From NCBI RefSeq assembly GCF_009727055.1, contig NC_052357.1:8791126-8855125 (forward strand): DNA of 64,000 nt, read 5' to 3'. The stretch comes from Benincasa hispida. Lineage: Eukaryota; Streptophyta; Magnoliopsida; Cucurbitales; Cucurbitaceae. Under the pieces are notes generated by a model, which searched no databases, was not told the DNA's origin, and saw only the letters and a list, made by a program, of their open reading frames with translations. Of the stretch, positions 10,260 through 21,157 are shown in pieces (the stretch's first letter is position 1; each line of letters starts with the position of its first letter). The translations under genes and the position numbers were made by a program.

Positions 10260-11628
10260 TCATCAGATGATAAAAGTAAAAATTTTCCAAATTTTTGTAT
10301 ACATTTGTCTGTTGTGCATAGAAAATAAGGCTCAATATTTTTTACTAATTTTTATTTTAAAGAAGTTGCGTTCTCTCATCCATACGACTACCAATAATTA
10401 GTTAATTAATCAGAATCACAAATATAAAACTTTGATGTTTATTTAATTCATTTCAATTCTCTATAGAGGTGAATGACTGATTTTAAAATATCAACTAGAT
10501 TTAAAATATAACAAATATAATGTTGTTTCGTCATCAATTTCGAATCTCAATTATTATTGTACCGTGGAAGATTTACTGTCTTGAAAACAAAATCGGCGTG
10601 ACTTCAATGCTAAATTTCATATGTTGGTTGCTCCCCAAGATTAACACAACGTCCCAACTCAAACGTACACTTGCTAGAGAAAGGATTGAAATCGTCTAAA
10701 ATTTTTCTTAGACCACAGAAGAGAAAAACGATCGATTTCCATTCTACTTTTTTAAAGAAAAAAAAAAAGGATCCATTTTAAAGGAAAAAACCATTGTGGA
10801 ATTAGTTTTAAAAACCATTTTAAAATAAAAAAAAACCATTGTGAAATTAGTTTTAAAAACCGTTTTTGAATTAATTGAGACTAATTCTAGAAATTAATCA
10901 CAAACAATTAATTCTTTTCGTTTTCCTTTTGTCATGGACCAAATGTCTAAAATCATTCCCAACATTGCTAGCAATACTTTAGAATTCCAAAATTTTGACT
11001 AGTATTGTAGGTAACCATTTTAAATTTATAAGTATTGAAAAAACCTCCTTCATAAAATTAAAAAAAGTATATGATCGAAAAATTAATGATAAGAAAGTAC
11101 CTAAATGCATCGAGTCTATATTCATCTCGGTTCAATAACTCATTCAGTTGTCTAATCATATTTTTTTAATATTTTTTATTTCTTGTGTGATTAAAAAAAA
11201 TTACACAAAGATAAATACAATTCTAGATGAATCCATAAATTGGTTTAATAATAAATGAAAGTAGAAAGTATCAAACCATGTGCGTATCACCCTCACATTA
11301 CAATCAAAGAAGAAAGTGTCAAAGATAAAAAAAAAAAAAAGAAATATATATAAGTAGTTTTCAATGATTTCTTAAAAAATGAAATGAAAAAAAGTCATTC
11401 TTAATTATCTCAATTATTTACCAACATTAAATAACTAGCGGACATAAAATTTATACTTCTGACTTTAAAGCTAGAGAAGGAAGATGATTCAAAACAGATA
11501 TTAAGGTAAAAACTGGACTTACACTTTAAAGAAACTGATAAAAAAAACTACAGTTACCATAAGCAAAAAAAAAAAAAAAAAAAAAAAAAACTACAGAGGG
11601 TTTATTCCAGCAAGTGTGTGCATCACCG
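10260..11628. other. AT-rich spacer, no gene seen
   Basis: No coding frame, RNA gene or element with defined ends is visible. It contains a 26-base A-run at 11565-11590. That run is followed directly by the decayed coding locus at 11629. Confidence 0.5.
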
Positions 11629-11758
11629 ATGAAGAAGGTCGGAGGTACACAGTTACCGTTTCTCCAGCGAATTTATGGAACCTTTACAAGAGAGGCGGTT
11701 GAGAATTTTAATGTGTATGATGTCTCATCAAAAGAGTTTCACTTTCAAGGTTGTATTG
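11629..11758 (+). pseudogene. Decayed unknown coding locus, part 1
   Basis: An open frame from the ATG at 11629 reads into the target duplication of the retrotransposon at 11764. It contains LPFLQRIYGTFTREAVENF and FHFQGCIAY. If the 2957-bp insertion and one CATAC copy are removed, the frame continues without a shift at 14721 to a stop near 14834, giving about 83 codons. I do not recognise the protein. Coding-like stretches at 14860-15419 and 43180-43290 may be further parts of the same locus. It could be a dead host gene or a dead mobile-element ORF. Confidence 0.45.
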
Positions 11759-11763
11759 CATAC

Positions 11764-12259
11764 TGATTTGAATCGTCAGGCATCCAAATTATTAATTAAA
11801 TTTTATTTAGTAATTTTGACGTAATTTTAGTATTTTTTAATTTTATTCTTTTTATTGACATTTAAGTTGGGGTAATTTTGTCTTTTTATGTTGCATTAGA
11901 GTTTTTATTGGAAGACTGTTTAAGTCTTGCTATTAGGTTATTTAATGAATTCTACGATGAATTAAGTATTAGCCTTTGTGTTTGTTTTCAAGATTAGTCA
12001 GAGAGCTTCTTGAATTTACAATTCATTTGAGTTGCATGCCAACAACATTCAAGTGATATTGATTATCCTTCCTGTGGAGTTTTCAAATCTTGGGATAGGG
12101 AACTTGTTCTTTATTACAAGATATTTTGATCTTAAGGCAATCCGTGTCTAACTCAATCTTAGGGTTGATATCATATTGATTTGAGAGTTTTAGTGATTGG
12201 GAGTTGGGGGTTCCCATTCCAAAGGGTTTCTAATTTCAATTATTAGAGTTTCCATATCA
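11764..12259 (+). repeat. 5' LTR of the gag-only element
   Basis: It is 496 bp and pairs with 14244-14720 (477 bp). The two share long blocks such as ATTATTAATTAAATTTTATT and ATTCATTTGAGTTGCATGCC (with changes). The many substitutions and small indels between them indicate an old insertion. It ends CCATATCA just before the primer site. Confidence 0.9.
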
Positions 12260-12260
12260 T

Positions 12261-12273
12261 TTAGTATCAGAGC
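12261..12273 (+). other. Primer-binding site, initiator tRNA-Met type
   Basis: TAGTATCAGAGCC starts 2 bases after the LTR end. It is one mismatch from TGGTATCAGAGC, the usual site complementary to initiator tRNA-Met. Confidence 0.85.
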
Positions 12274-12939
12274 CTAGATGCTCTAGATCGGATATATCGT
12301 GTGAATATTATTTTTATTTGATTTAGTTAAAAAAGTTACATCTTGAGATTTTATCGTGTGTTTATGTCGTTGATCTGAAGGAAAAAAATTGCTTTGAATT
12401 GTTAGGGTTTTTCTTTTCTTTTTAAAGTTACGTTGAGTTTGAAATTCATTTGAGGAAAAAAATTGATTCTAGAAATTGCTTGATTGAATGGAAAAAGAAG
12501 TAAAAACAATGGGATGAAAAATATTCATAAGATTCAACTGAGTAGAACAAAAAAAAAATCAGCTCGACTGTAGATTTGGGAATTGAAAAAGGAAAAAAAA
12601 AAAAGTTTGATTGTTGCCACTGAAGACGTGAAAGAATTCAGAAAGAAAAAAAATTTAAAAAAAAAAAAAAAATCAAAAGGCGGTGGATTGAAGGAAAAAA
12701 AAGAGATAATTGAAAAAAAAGGGAAATGGAGAAAAAATGGAGGGTGCTGGCTGACGGACATTAGAACGAAGGTGAGAAAAAAAAATAGCAGGTACGTCAG
12801 GCAACATCTCAAACAAGCATGTAAACTAAACACGTCAAGCAAGCACCTCAAACAGGCACGTCAAGCAAACAATTGAATTTTCATGAGTTTTAAGCTACTG
12901 AATTGTTGTAAGTTATGTTTCCACAAGCAAGAGTTTCAA

Positions 12940-13680
12940 GGAGTAGTTGTCAGATGAGTATCATCTTTGGGAGGAGAAAACTGAGGTCATATTTCATCAC
13001 CACCACTATAGTGAAAAGAGATAGGTAAAACTTATTGTTTCTACGTTTGAAGATTATGCTCTAACATGGTGGAATCATGTATTTTCGAAAAAGGAGTAGA
13101 AGCGAAAACCATGCAATACCATCATGGAAAGAAATCATGGAAAGGAGTAGAAGCATTTTGTTCATAAGACTTTCAACAAATTGCAAGCTTTGAAGCAAGC
13201 GAGCAAAAGTGGGAACAATTACTATGAGGAGATGTTGTTATTACTTGATGAGGCTAACATATTTGAGGATGAGGAAGCTACCATGGACCGATTCTACAAC
13301 GGACTTAATGAGGAGATTTTTTATATGCTTGTGGATTGAGAAGAAATTCGACCTTGTGAGGATTTGGAAGAGATGGTGCACGTTGCCATCAAGATAGAAA
13401 AGCAACTCCAAAGAAGATCTTCAAGGTATACTAAATTCAAGCCCAATTCCAATGTCAATACATTAGTGGAAAAGGTTAATTTACCTATCCTGCATGAGCA
13501 TTTTGACAAGGTAAATAGTAGTAAAGAAAAACTGGTTGATGTTGTACTTATGCATGATGAAGGCATTTTGCCTAGTAGGACATTAAGTAGCAAGAACTCA
13601 CATGATTGTAATCTTAGTACTACTGTTGAACCTTTATTTCTAGAGAAGCATGTGACAGTAGTAATGGAGTAGAGAAAGTA
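12940..13680 (+). pseudogene. Ty3/gypsy-type gag of the gag-only element
   Basis: The + strand encodes pieces of a retrotransposon gag in shifting frames. At about 13045-13090 it reads STFEDYALTWWNHVF. At about 13215-13340 it reads LLLLDEANIFEDEEATMDRF and YNGLNEEIFYMLVD. At 13364-13450 it reads EEMVHVAIKIEKQLQRRSS. These match the usual gag order of ALTWW, DEATMARF-x-x-GL and LEDMVHMAIKVE. A stop after MLVD and frameshifts break it. Nothing resembling a zinc knuckle remains. 14095-14240 has a basic stretch before the purine tract. Confidence 0.8.
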
Positions 13681-14243
13681 GATGGTAATGAACTTGAAGC
13701 TAGCATACTTTGTGCTAACATTGCTAGTCCATTAAAGCCCAAAGTAACTTTTGATTCTATGGTTTTATCATTGCTTCAAAGAGAAGTAAAACTTGATGTA
13801 CGTGAGTTGGAAAACTAAAGGCACAAGACCAAGGAAAAAGCTATAGAAATATATGAATGAGAAAAGCATGTGAATAATACTCGGACTATAGATAAAAATG
13901 AGAGAAAAGCAAAAAATGTAAGCTTGAAAATTTGTGAGGTTAACAAAAGATTTTGTTTTCTAATAGGTGAACTTCAACCAAGTTTGCATAGCTTTTCTTT
14001 TGAGTTTTTCCAGGATGTTAAAATGATTCCAAAGCAAAACTCAAAGGATGAATATTCTTTCCAAAATAAATGAAATCCAAGACATTGTCAACCTTTGACA
14101 TCTCATGACTACAAGGTTGCTTTACAAGGAAGATCATCTAGGAGAAGTGTTAGGAAATTCACATCATTTTCTTCTTACAACTTCAAAACTGCTTTACAAG
14201 GTCTTGATTGGATTCGAGGACAAACCTTCAAAAGAAGAGAGGA

Positions 14244-14720
14244 TGATGTGAACTGCCAAGACATCAAAATTATTAATTAAATTTTATTTAGTAATTTTGA
14301 TGTAATTTTAGTGTCATTGACATTTAAGTTGGGAAATTTTTGTCTTTTTATGATGCATTAGGGTTTTTATTGGGAGGCTATTTAAGCCTTGCTATTAGGT
14401 TGTTTAATGAGTTTTACGATGAATTGAGTTTTAGCCTTTGTGTTTGCTTTCATAATTAGCCAGAGAGCATCTTGAATTTGCAATTCATTTCAGTTACATG
14501 CCAAGAACATTCAAATGAGATTGATCATCCTTCTTGTGGAGTGTTCAAATCTTGGGATAAAGAATTTGTTCTTTGTTTCAAGATATTGATCTTAAAACAA
14601 TTTGTGTCTAACTCAATCCTTAGAGTTGAAATCATATTTGTTTGAGAGTTTTAATGCTTGAGAATTAGGGGTTCTCATTGCAAAGGATTTCTAATTTCAA
14701 TTGTTAAGGTTTTCATATCA
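14244..14720 (+). repeat. 3' LTR of the gag-only element
   Basis: It is 477 bp, starts TGATGTGAAC and ends TTTCATATCA. It directly follows the purine tract AAAGAAGAGAGGA and directly precedes the second CATAC. Confidence 0.9.
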
Positions 14721-15419
14721 CATACCCTAGCTTATCCGGAACTAATAACTACTTTAGAAGCTCTACAGACTGTCATATGCTAGATGCCACAAAAAACAGG
14801 AAGGAAGCTAATACTATCAATTTCTTGAATTATGAAAATTAACCCTTACAATGAAATAAGAGATAGAAAGGAAAGATAAAGGCAAAAGTAAATTAGAAGA
14901 CAGTGCTACTAAAGAAGAAGGAAAACAGAGGAAGAAGGAAAGTAGGGTTACATTTCCCTCTTCGAAGAAAAGTATTAGACTTTTCAACGCTGATTCAGCC
15001 CTAGTTAAAGTGTCCAAACCGACCACTGAGCTTGCCGTAAAGAAGTATAAAATAGCCTAAGTTAAAGCCTTATGAGAACAAAAAAAAAAGAAAGGAAAAA
15101 AAATCCCAAAGACAAGGTAGATTTCAACACAATGAGGAGAATGTGAAAACCTACTTTAAAAAAGGTACAATCCAAATAACCGAATCTATAAGAAAAAGCT
15201 CAAAATCTCTAAGTACCGAGGAACCAAATTTTTATATTGATTTGGGTGAAATATCTCCTTTAGAAGAGGGCAGAATCTCAAGTCCAAAAATTACTTCAAG
15301 TATATAAGATCGAGAGATTACTAAAACTGGTAAAAACTCCATAGTGATATCACCAGTAACTATCATAAAGAAAAGCTTGGAAGCTCTATTTGATCTAGAA
15401 GAGGAAATAGAGAACCATA
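14721..15419 (+). pseudogene. Decayed unknown coding locus, part 2
   Basis: Continues the frame of 11629-11758: 14721-14834 encodes PSLSGTNNYFRSSTDCHMLD and ends NFLNYEN-stop. 14860-15055 is coding-like and very basic (KGKSKLEDSATKEEGKQRKK), ending in a stop. 15205-15419 reads NFYIDLGEISPLEEGRISSP, one stop, then IIKKSLEALFDLEEEIENHM. Only three scattered stops in about 600 bases of AT-rich DNA suggests former coding sequence, but no family is recognised. It is cut at 15420 by Copia A. Confidence 0.4.
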
Positions 15420-15594
15420 TGTTAGACATATTTAAATAATAATACGTTTAATTTAAGTATGGCTATATATGTGGATTAATAATTTATCACATTGTGTTAT
15501 TTTATTAGTTTGGGTCATATTATATCGTTTAATTAATTAAGATCCTAGATTCGTAATTGAGTATAGATTTAATGGGTAGAAGCCCATTCCTAGT
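15420..15594 (+). repeat. Copia A 5' LTR, first part
   Basis: It starts TGTTAGACATATTTAAATAA and matches the 3' LTR at 42655. It ends in CTAGT, the target duplication of Copia B, and continues at 30938. Confidence 0.9.
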
Positions 15595-16266
15595 TGTTGT
15601 CCCAGATGACAAGATCTTCACGTTAACAATCACAAATCACTCGGATATAACGGTTAAAAACAATTCAAGAGTTAGGGGAGGTAGTATGCTGAGGCTTGAA
15701 AATCCTTCTGTCGTTTACCAAATGGTAGCTCGATCGTGTAGACGAAGTGCCAAGAACTAAATGATAGTTCAATTATGTAAACGATTAGATGAAGCGCTAG
15801 ACGATTGTGTAGACGATAGTTGACTGGAGCTAGACAATTGTGTAGACGATAGCTGAGGGGCTAAACAATTGTATAGAAGATTGGACGCTGAGCTAAACAA
15901 TCAAGTACACGATGCGGTAGGAACTACACGATCGTGTAAACGATACTTTAGAAAATTCTAAACAATCGTAAAAATAAGAAGAAAAGACACAGGAGTTTAA
16001 ATGGTTCGGCCAAAGGCTTACGTCCACTGTGGAAATTGGAAGGTTCTCTTTTATTACTCTTCAAAGTATTACAGAACGAACCAATACCTTGCTCTCTTGT
16101 TTTCTTATTCACTCTTACACTAATCTCACATTCATTTTCCTTTATATATGCATGCGATATAGTTAACGATGAAGCTCTGGTGGTTACAACACATAATAAA
16201 AATATGTCGACAACGGTTCAACTACCAGTTGTGATGTCCTTCTTGATTTCGAGTCTTTCTATAACA
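15595..16266 (-). repeat. Copia B 3' LTR
   Basis: It is 672 bp, from TGTTGTCCCAGATGAC to CTTTCTATAACA on the + strand. It contains a cluster of CGATCGTGTAGACGAT-like motifs at about 15730-15950. The 5' LTR lacks about 41 bp found here near 15718-15760. The adjoining CTCCACCTTTG (16269-16279) is a minus-strand polypurine tract. Confidence 0.9.
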
Positions 16267-16549
16267 ATCTCCACCTTTGTAAGCATCCAAAGTACCTTCC
16301 CTCTTTGCTTCATTGAGCTGACTTGAGCTAACCTTTTTTAGGTAATTCGAACTCGAGAAGGTCCAAGCATCTACCAAGCTTGTTTAATGGAACAGTTTTG
16401 GTTAGCATATCAGCTGCATTATCAGAGGTATGAAACTTCACTACCTCGACTTCCTCTTTCTCAATCTCTAGTCTGATGAAATGATATTTAATATCAATAT
16501 GCTTTGTTCTGCTATGAACGTGTTGGTTCTTAAATAGGTATATTGTGCT

Positions 16550-17110
16550 CTAATTATCATAATAGATTCTGACTTTTGTTTTTGTTATGCCGAAATCGTT
16601 TAATAAACCTTTCAGCCACAAACCTTCCTTCACAACTTCAGACAATGCGATGAACTCAGCCTCTGTTATGGAAAGAGCCACAATAGGCTGCAAAGTAGCT
16701 TTCCAACTGATCAAATTGTTCCCCCATAGGAAAACATAGCCTAATAGGGAACGTCTTCTATCCAAATCTCCTGCATAATATGCATCTACATAACCATAAA
16801 CTTCATCATTGGATGGCTCATTCTATCTATATAAGACTCTTGCCTCCTTGGATGAACATAGATACCTTAGTTTCCACTTGACTGTCTCCCAATGTCTTCT
16901 ACCAAGATTTTCCATGTACCTACTGACCATACTTGTTGCATAGGACATGTCTGGTCTTGTAGAAGTCATAAGGTACATTAGTGACCCACTACTTTGGAAT
17001 AGGGGACAACCTTCATATGATTCAAATGTTCTTCAACTTTGCTCTTTGGACTATTTGAAGTGAGGTGTAAGAGGAGTGCCAACTAGCTTAGCACTTTTCA
17101 TTTTGAACCT
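16550..17110 (-). pseudogene. Copia B RNase H
   Basis: The leftward frame holds RRSLLGYVFLWGNNLISW, then IVALSITEAEFIALSEVVKEG and WLKGLLNDFGI, typical of the Copia RNase H core. The conserved stretch around YMTSTRPDMSYATSMVSRY reads in the segment right of 16850. Several stops interrupt it. 16280-16550, between here and the LTR, is the C-terminal tail with no clear motif left. Confidence 0.78.
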
Positions 17111-18007
17111 CTACAGTATCTTTGAACAATATTCAGACTGACTAACAAGCAAACTACCCTATTTTCTGTCTCTATCAATCTCAATGCCTAGGATCCTTCT
17201 TGACTCCCCTAGGTCTTTCATATCAAACTCTCTTTTAAGAAGCGTTTTCACTTGCCTCAATTCTTCTTTGGATCTCCTGGCCAGCAGCATGTCATTTACG
17301 TAGAGAAGTAGATAGACCGGTTCCTTGAAGCTACTAGAGTTTGTGTAGACACACCAATCATATGAGCTCCTCTTGAACCCCATCTTGAAGATCACTTCAT
17401 CAAACCTCTCATACCAACATCTCGGTGACTGTTTGAGGCCATATATATATTTATTCAGCAAGCACACTAGGTCTTCTTCTCCCTTTTTAACATAGCCTTG
17501 AGGTTACCTCATGTAAATTGTCTCATTCAACAACCCATGTAGAAGGTTGTCTTTACATCCAATTGGTCAAGCTCCAAATCCTTTTGCACAACTAAGGAAA
17601 GAAGTAGCCTGATTGAAGTACGCTTTACAACTGGAGAAAATACCTCATTGTAGTCAATACCTTCCTTTTGAGTGAACCCCTTAGCAACAAGCCTAGCCTT
17701 GAACCTAGACTTTTCCACATCTGGAATCTCTACTTTAAATTTGTAAATCCATTTGCATGAGATAGGTTTGTACCCTTTTGGCAAAGGTACTAGTCTCCAA
17801 GTGTCATTTTGGTTGAGGGACTTCATTTCATCATTCATTGCCTCAATCCATTGCCTAGCATTCGGCTGTTTGTTGCTTTTTCAAAGCTGGTAGATTCATT
17901 ATTACTCAAAGAAATGACAGCACTCAATGCTACATTAGCAAAATCAGACTCTTGATATCTTGCTGGTGGTACAATAGTTCTTCTAGGTTTGTCTCTTGCC
18001 AATGAAT
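17111..18007 (-). pseudogene. Copia B reverse transcriptase and linker
   Basis: Read leftward: linker with KPRRTIVPPARYQESDF, then MNDEMKSLNQNDTWRLVPLP and GYKPISCKWIYKFKVE, then RLVAKGFTQKEGIDYNEVFS and LDVKTTFYMGC. After a frame change come NKYIYGLKQSPRCWYERF and LLLYVNDMLLARRS. The catalytic YVDD is YVND, so one metal-binding Asp is lost. The sequence stops abruptly at 18007, where Athila-like gag in the opposite orientation begins. Confidence 0.88.
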
Positions 18008-18700
18008 AGTTTCTATGCTGATTGCCCACAAAATCCGCAGTCAGTATGCTTCATTAAAAACAGCCCATTTTCCAATACATATAATCCCGGATGGAGGAAC
18101 CATCCAAATTTTTCTTGGGTAGGAGGAAACCAACAAGAGCACTACCCAGAGGCGAACCAACAGCAAAGGCAAGAACCGCCGCCTACATTCCAACCAACGC
18201 ATCAACCACACCAACATTCCTTTAATAGAAAAGGTTAGGTGTCAATTTCAGGAGAACCTATTAAAGGAGAACATCACCCAGAATGATGCGTTGCTGAAAA
18301 TCCAGGCGTCATCTATCAGAAACCTGGAGATATAGGTAGGGCAGATAGCGAACAAGTTGAAGAATAGGCAGCCTGGAGTTTTGCCTAGCAACACTGAAAC
18401 TCTTGGGAACAACAATGGAAAGAAGCAATGTTATGTAGTGACATTGCAAAATGGCAAAGCTCTTGAAGAAAGAAGAATGAATCCAAGAAACAACAATCCT
18501 TCAAAAGAACACAACACACGTTCAATGGCATTAGAAGATCAAGAAGAAAGAATGCCTGAAACAACAAGCCATTCAGAGCCAAGCACGTCTAACGTGGGAA
18601 AACCTGCGGTGCCGCTGAACACACCATTCCCTAGACGCTTGATGAAGAGGAATGATGAACAACAATTTAAGCATTTTCTTGAACTCCTGAGGTAGTTGCA
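18008..18700 (+). pseudogene. Athila-like gag, C-terminal part
   Basis: It begins FYADCPQNPQSVCFIKNSPF and continues SNTYNPGWRNHPNFSW, collinear with the copy at 1.6-1.9 kb on the other strand. A Gln/Pro-rich segment, a coiled-coil-like stretch and a polar linker follow, with frame breaks near 18238. The tail near 18600-18690 includes PLNTPFPRRLMKRNDEQQFK, which leads into the protease. Confidence 0.85.
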
Positions 18701-19310
18701 TATCAATATTCCACTTGTAGAAGCTTTGAAGCAAATGCCAAAATATGTCAAATTTCTTATGGATATTTTGATGAAGAAAAGGAGAGTCAACAAGACGAAG
18801 GTAATTGTGCTAACGCAGGAGTGCAATGCGTTAGTAAGCAACAATCTACCCAAGAACATAAGGACCCTGAGAGCTTTACAGTTCTGTGCTCGATAGGAGG
18901 GTTGGATGTGGGACATGCGTTATGCAATTTGGGAGCAAGCATTAATCTCATGCCACTCTCAATCTTTAAGAAATTGGGAATTGGTGAAGCACAACCCATT
19001 TCTGTTACTCTTCAACTCGCGGACAGAACAATCAAGTACCCTGAAGGAAAGATTGAAGACGTTCTGGTAAAAGTTGACAACTTCATATTTCGAGTAGATT
19101 TTATCGTCTTAGACTATGAAGCGGATAGGAATGTACCAATTATCCTTGGACGCCTCTTTCTAGCCACTGGGAAAGTTTTAATAGACGTGCATAAGGGAGA
19201 ATTGACTATGCGCGTAGACAATCAAGAGGTAAATTTTAATGTGTTAAAAGCATTAAAGTTCCCGGACAGTGAAGAATGTCAATTAAACAATATAGAGTTG
19301 CCTGAAGAAG
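18701..19310 (+). pseudogene. Athila-like retropepsin
   Basis: The frame includes HINIPLVEALKQMPKYVKF upstream of the domain. The domain has the active-site loop CNLGASINLMPLSIFKKLG, in which the usual Asp of D-x-G-A-S is Asn. The ladder RVDFIVLDYEADRNVPIILG and RLFLATGKVLIDVHKGELTM follows. Loss of the catalytic Asp would abolish proteolysis even if the frame were whole. Confidence 0.85.
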
Positions 19311-20264
19311 AAGTGACCAAGTGTGCGAGGTTCTCGTTTGAGAAAAGCATGAAAGAACCTGAGCCGCCAAGTCTGAATGAGTGGCGGACAAAACCAACGT
19401 GTCCATCACTAAAGGAACCACCAGAACTTGAGTTGAAACTGTTACCTAATCACCTGAAATATGCCTTCCTTGGAACAAACAAAACTTTACCTGTAATTAT
19501 TTTCGTGAATCTTACTGAGCCTAACGGACATTCTCTTTTGCAAATGCTGCAAAAGCACATGCGTGCAATAGGTTGGATGCTAGCAGATATCTGTGGCATC
19601 AGCCCATCTTATTGCATGCATAAAATCAAGCTCGAAGAAGGGAAGTCGGATCGATTGAGCCTCAAAGAAGGCTGAACCCATAATGAAGGAAGTGGTCAAG
19701 AAAGAAATCTTAAAATGGTTGGATGTAGGAGTGATCTATCCTATATCCGATAGCAGCTGGGTAAGCCCAATCCAAAGTGTTCCCAAGAAAGAGGGAACAA
19801 CTGTGATAGTCAATAGCAATAATGAACTCATTCCTTCAAGAACTGTCACAGGCTGGCGCATCTGTATGGACTATAGGAAACTCAATGTGGCAACTAAGAA
19901 AGACCACTTCCCCTTTCTTTTCATTGACCAAATGCTTGACAGACTTACTGGCAAAGAATTTTATTGTTTCCTTGATGGATACTCTGGTTATAACCAGATT
20001 TTGATTGACCCAGAAGATCAGGAAAAGACAACATTTACCTGTCCCTTTGAAACTTTCACGTTTAGACGCATGCCCTTTGGGCTATGCAACGCACCTAGAA
20101 TATTCCAAAGGTGTATGATGGCAATTTTCTTTGACTTCTTGGAGAAGACCATTGAAGTCTTCATGGACGATTTCTCAGTCTTTGGAGACTCATGCCAATC
20201 ATGCTTAGATAATTTGGAGGTCGTCCTCGCTCGATGCGAGGAAACAAACCTTGTGCTGAATTAG
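19311..20264 (+). pseudogene. Athila-like reverse transcriptase
   Basis: LKYAFLGTNKTLPVII and CGISPSYCMHKIKLEEG lead into the fingers. After a stop at about 19674 come VIYPISDSSWVSPIQSVPKK, GWRICMDYRKLNVATKKDHF, LDGYSGYNQILIDPEDQEKT and FGLCNAPRIFQRCMM. The catalytic loop is EVFMDDFSVFG with both Asp present. A stop at 20262-20264 separates it from RNase H. Apart from the stops this is the best preserved RT in the window. Confidence 0.92.
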
Positions 20265-21157
20265 GAAAAATGTCACTTCATGGTGACTAAAGGAATTGTC
20301 TTAGGCCACAAAGTATCTAAAGTTGGGTTGCAAGTTGATGAAGCCAAGATAGATGTCATAGCTAAACCACCACTACCACCATCTAATGTTAAAGCTCTAC
20401 GAAGTTTTCTAGGATATGTTGGCTTCTATCGAAGGTTCGTTAGAGGATTTTCTCAAATTGCACAACCTTTGAGCGGATTACTAGAAGCAAACCGGCCCTA
20501 TGATTTCAATGACGACTGCTGTGACGCGTTTGAAACATTGAAATATGCGTTGACTACAGCTCCGGTACAAATAGCACCGAATTGGACGCAACGTTTTATT
20601 CTCATGTACGACGCGAGTGATGTTGCAGTAGGCACCATGCTGGGGCAGAAGAAAGGAAATTTGATACATCCCATCTCTTATGCGTCCAAGACACTAAATG
20701 ACTCTCAGGAACACTACACAACCAAGGAAAAAGAAATGTTGGTTGTAGTGTTTAGCATCGAGAAGTTTAGATCTTATTTACTTGGTGCGTCAGCCACCAT
20801 CTATATAGATCACTCAGCCATAAAGTTCCTGATGAGTAAAAAGGACGCGAAACCAAGATTAATAAGATGGGTGCTGCTATTACAGGAATTTGACATTGAT
20901 ATTCAGGACAGAAAGGGAACTGAGAATCAGGTGGCTGACCACCTGTTCAGGTTAAAAAATCAGGAAATGCAAGATCAAGAAAGTGAAATCAAAGATTCAT
21001 TTCCTGATAAAAGCCTGTTCAGAGTTGAAAGCAGGGAACCTTGGTACGCGGACATAGTTAATTACTTAACTACCAAGCAATTCCCTGGGAACTTCAACTC
21101 TCAGCAAAAGAAACGGTTAGTACATGATGCGTTATTTTATTAAGTGTGGAATATAGA
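20265..21157 (+). pseudogene. Athila-like RNase H
   Basis: The sequence [19 protein letters not shown] and [20 protein letters not shown] (RT connection) is followed by [57 protein letters not shown] and an [11 protein letters not shown] end. The D-E-D catalytic residues are visible. The frame is open from 20280 to a stop near 21141, then runs into the nested LTR at 21158. Confidence 0.92.

Larger units (their letters stand above)
11764..14720 (+). mobile_element. Gag-only LTR retrotransposon (TR-GAG-like), target duplication CATAC
   Basis: This is a complete, compact element of 2957 bp with LTRs at 11764-12259 and 14244-14720, both starting TGAT and ending ATATCA. Perfect 5-bp duplications CATAC lie at 11759-11763 and 14721-14725. 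A PBS follows the 5' LTR, and a purine tract (14230-14243) abuts the 3' LTR. The inside encodes only gag-like sequence with no protease, RT or integrase. It therefore matches the published class of non-autonomous terminal-repeat elements that keep gag. The frame is broken, so it probably cannot make an intact Gag now. Confidence 0.9.

Noticed and set aside
12534..12876. Lys-rich + ORF and its Phe-rich complement
   Set aside because: A low-complexity A-rich leader of the gag-only retrotransposon gives chance frames on both strands.
15550..15770. 67-codon ORF at the Copia A/Copia B junction
   Set aside because: It crosses the junction of two LTRs and is a chance frame.
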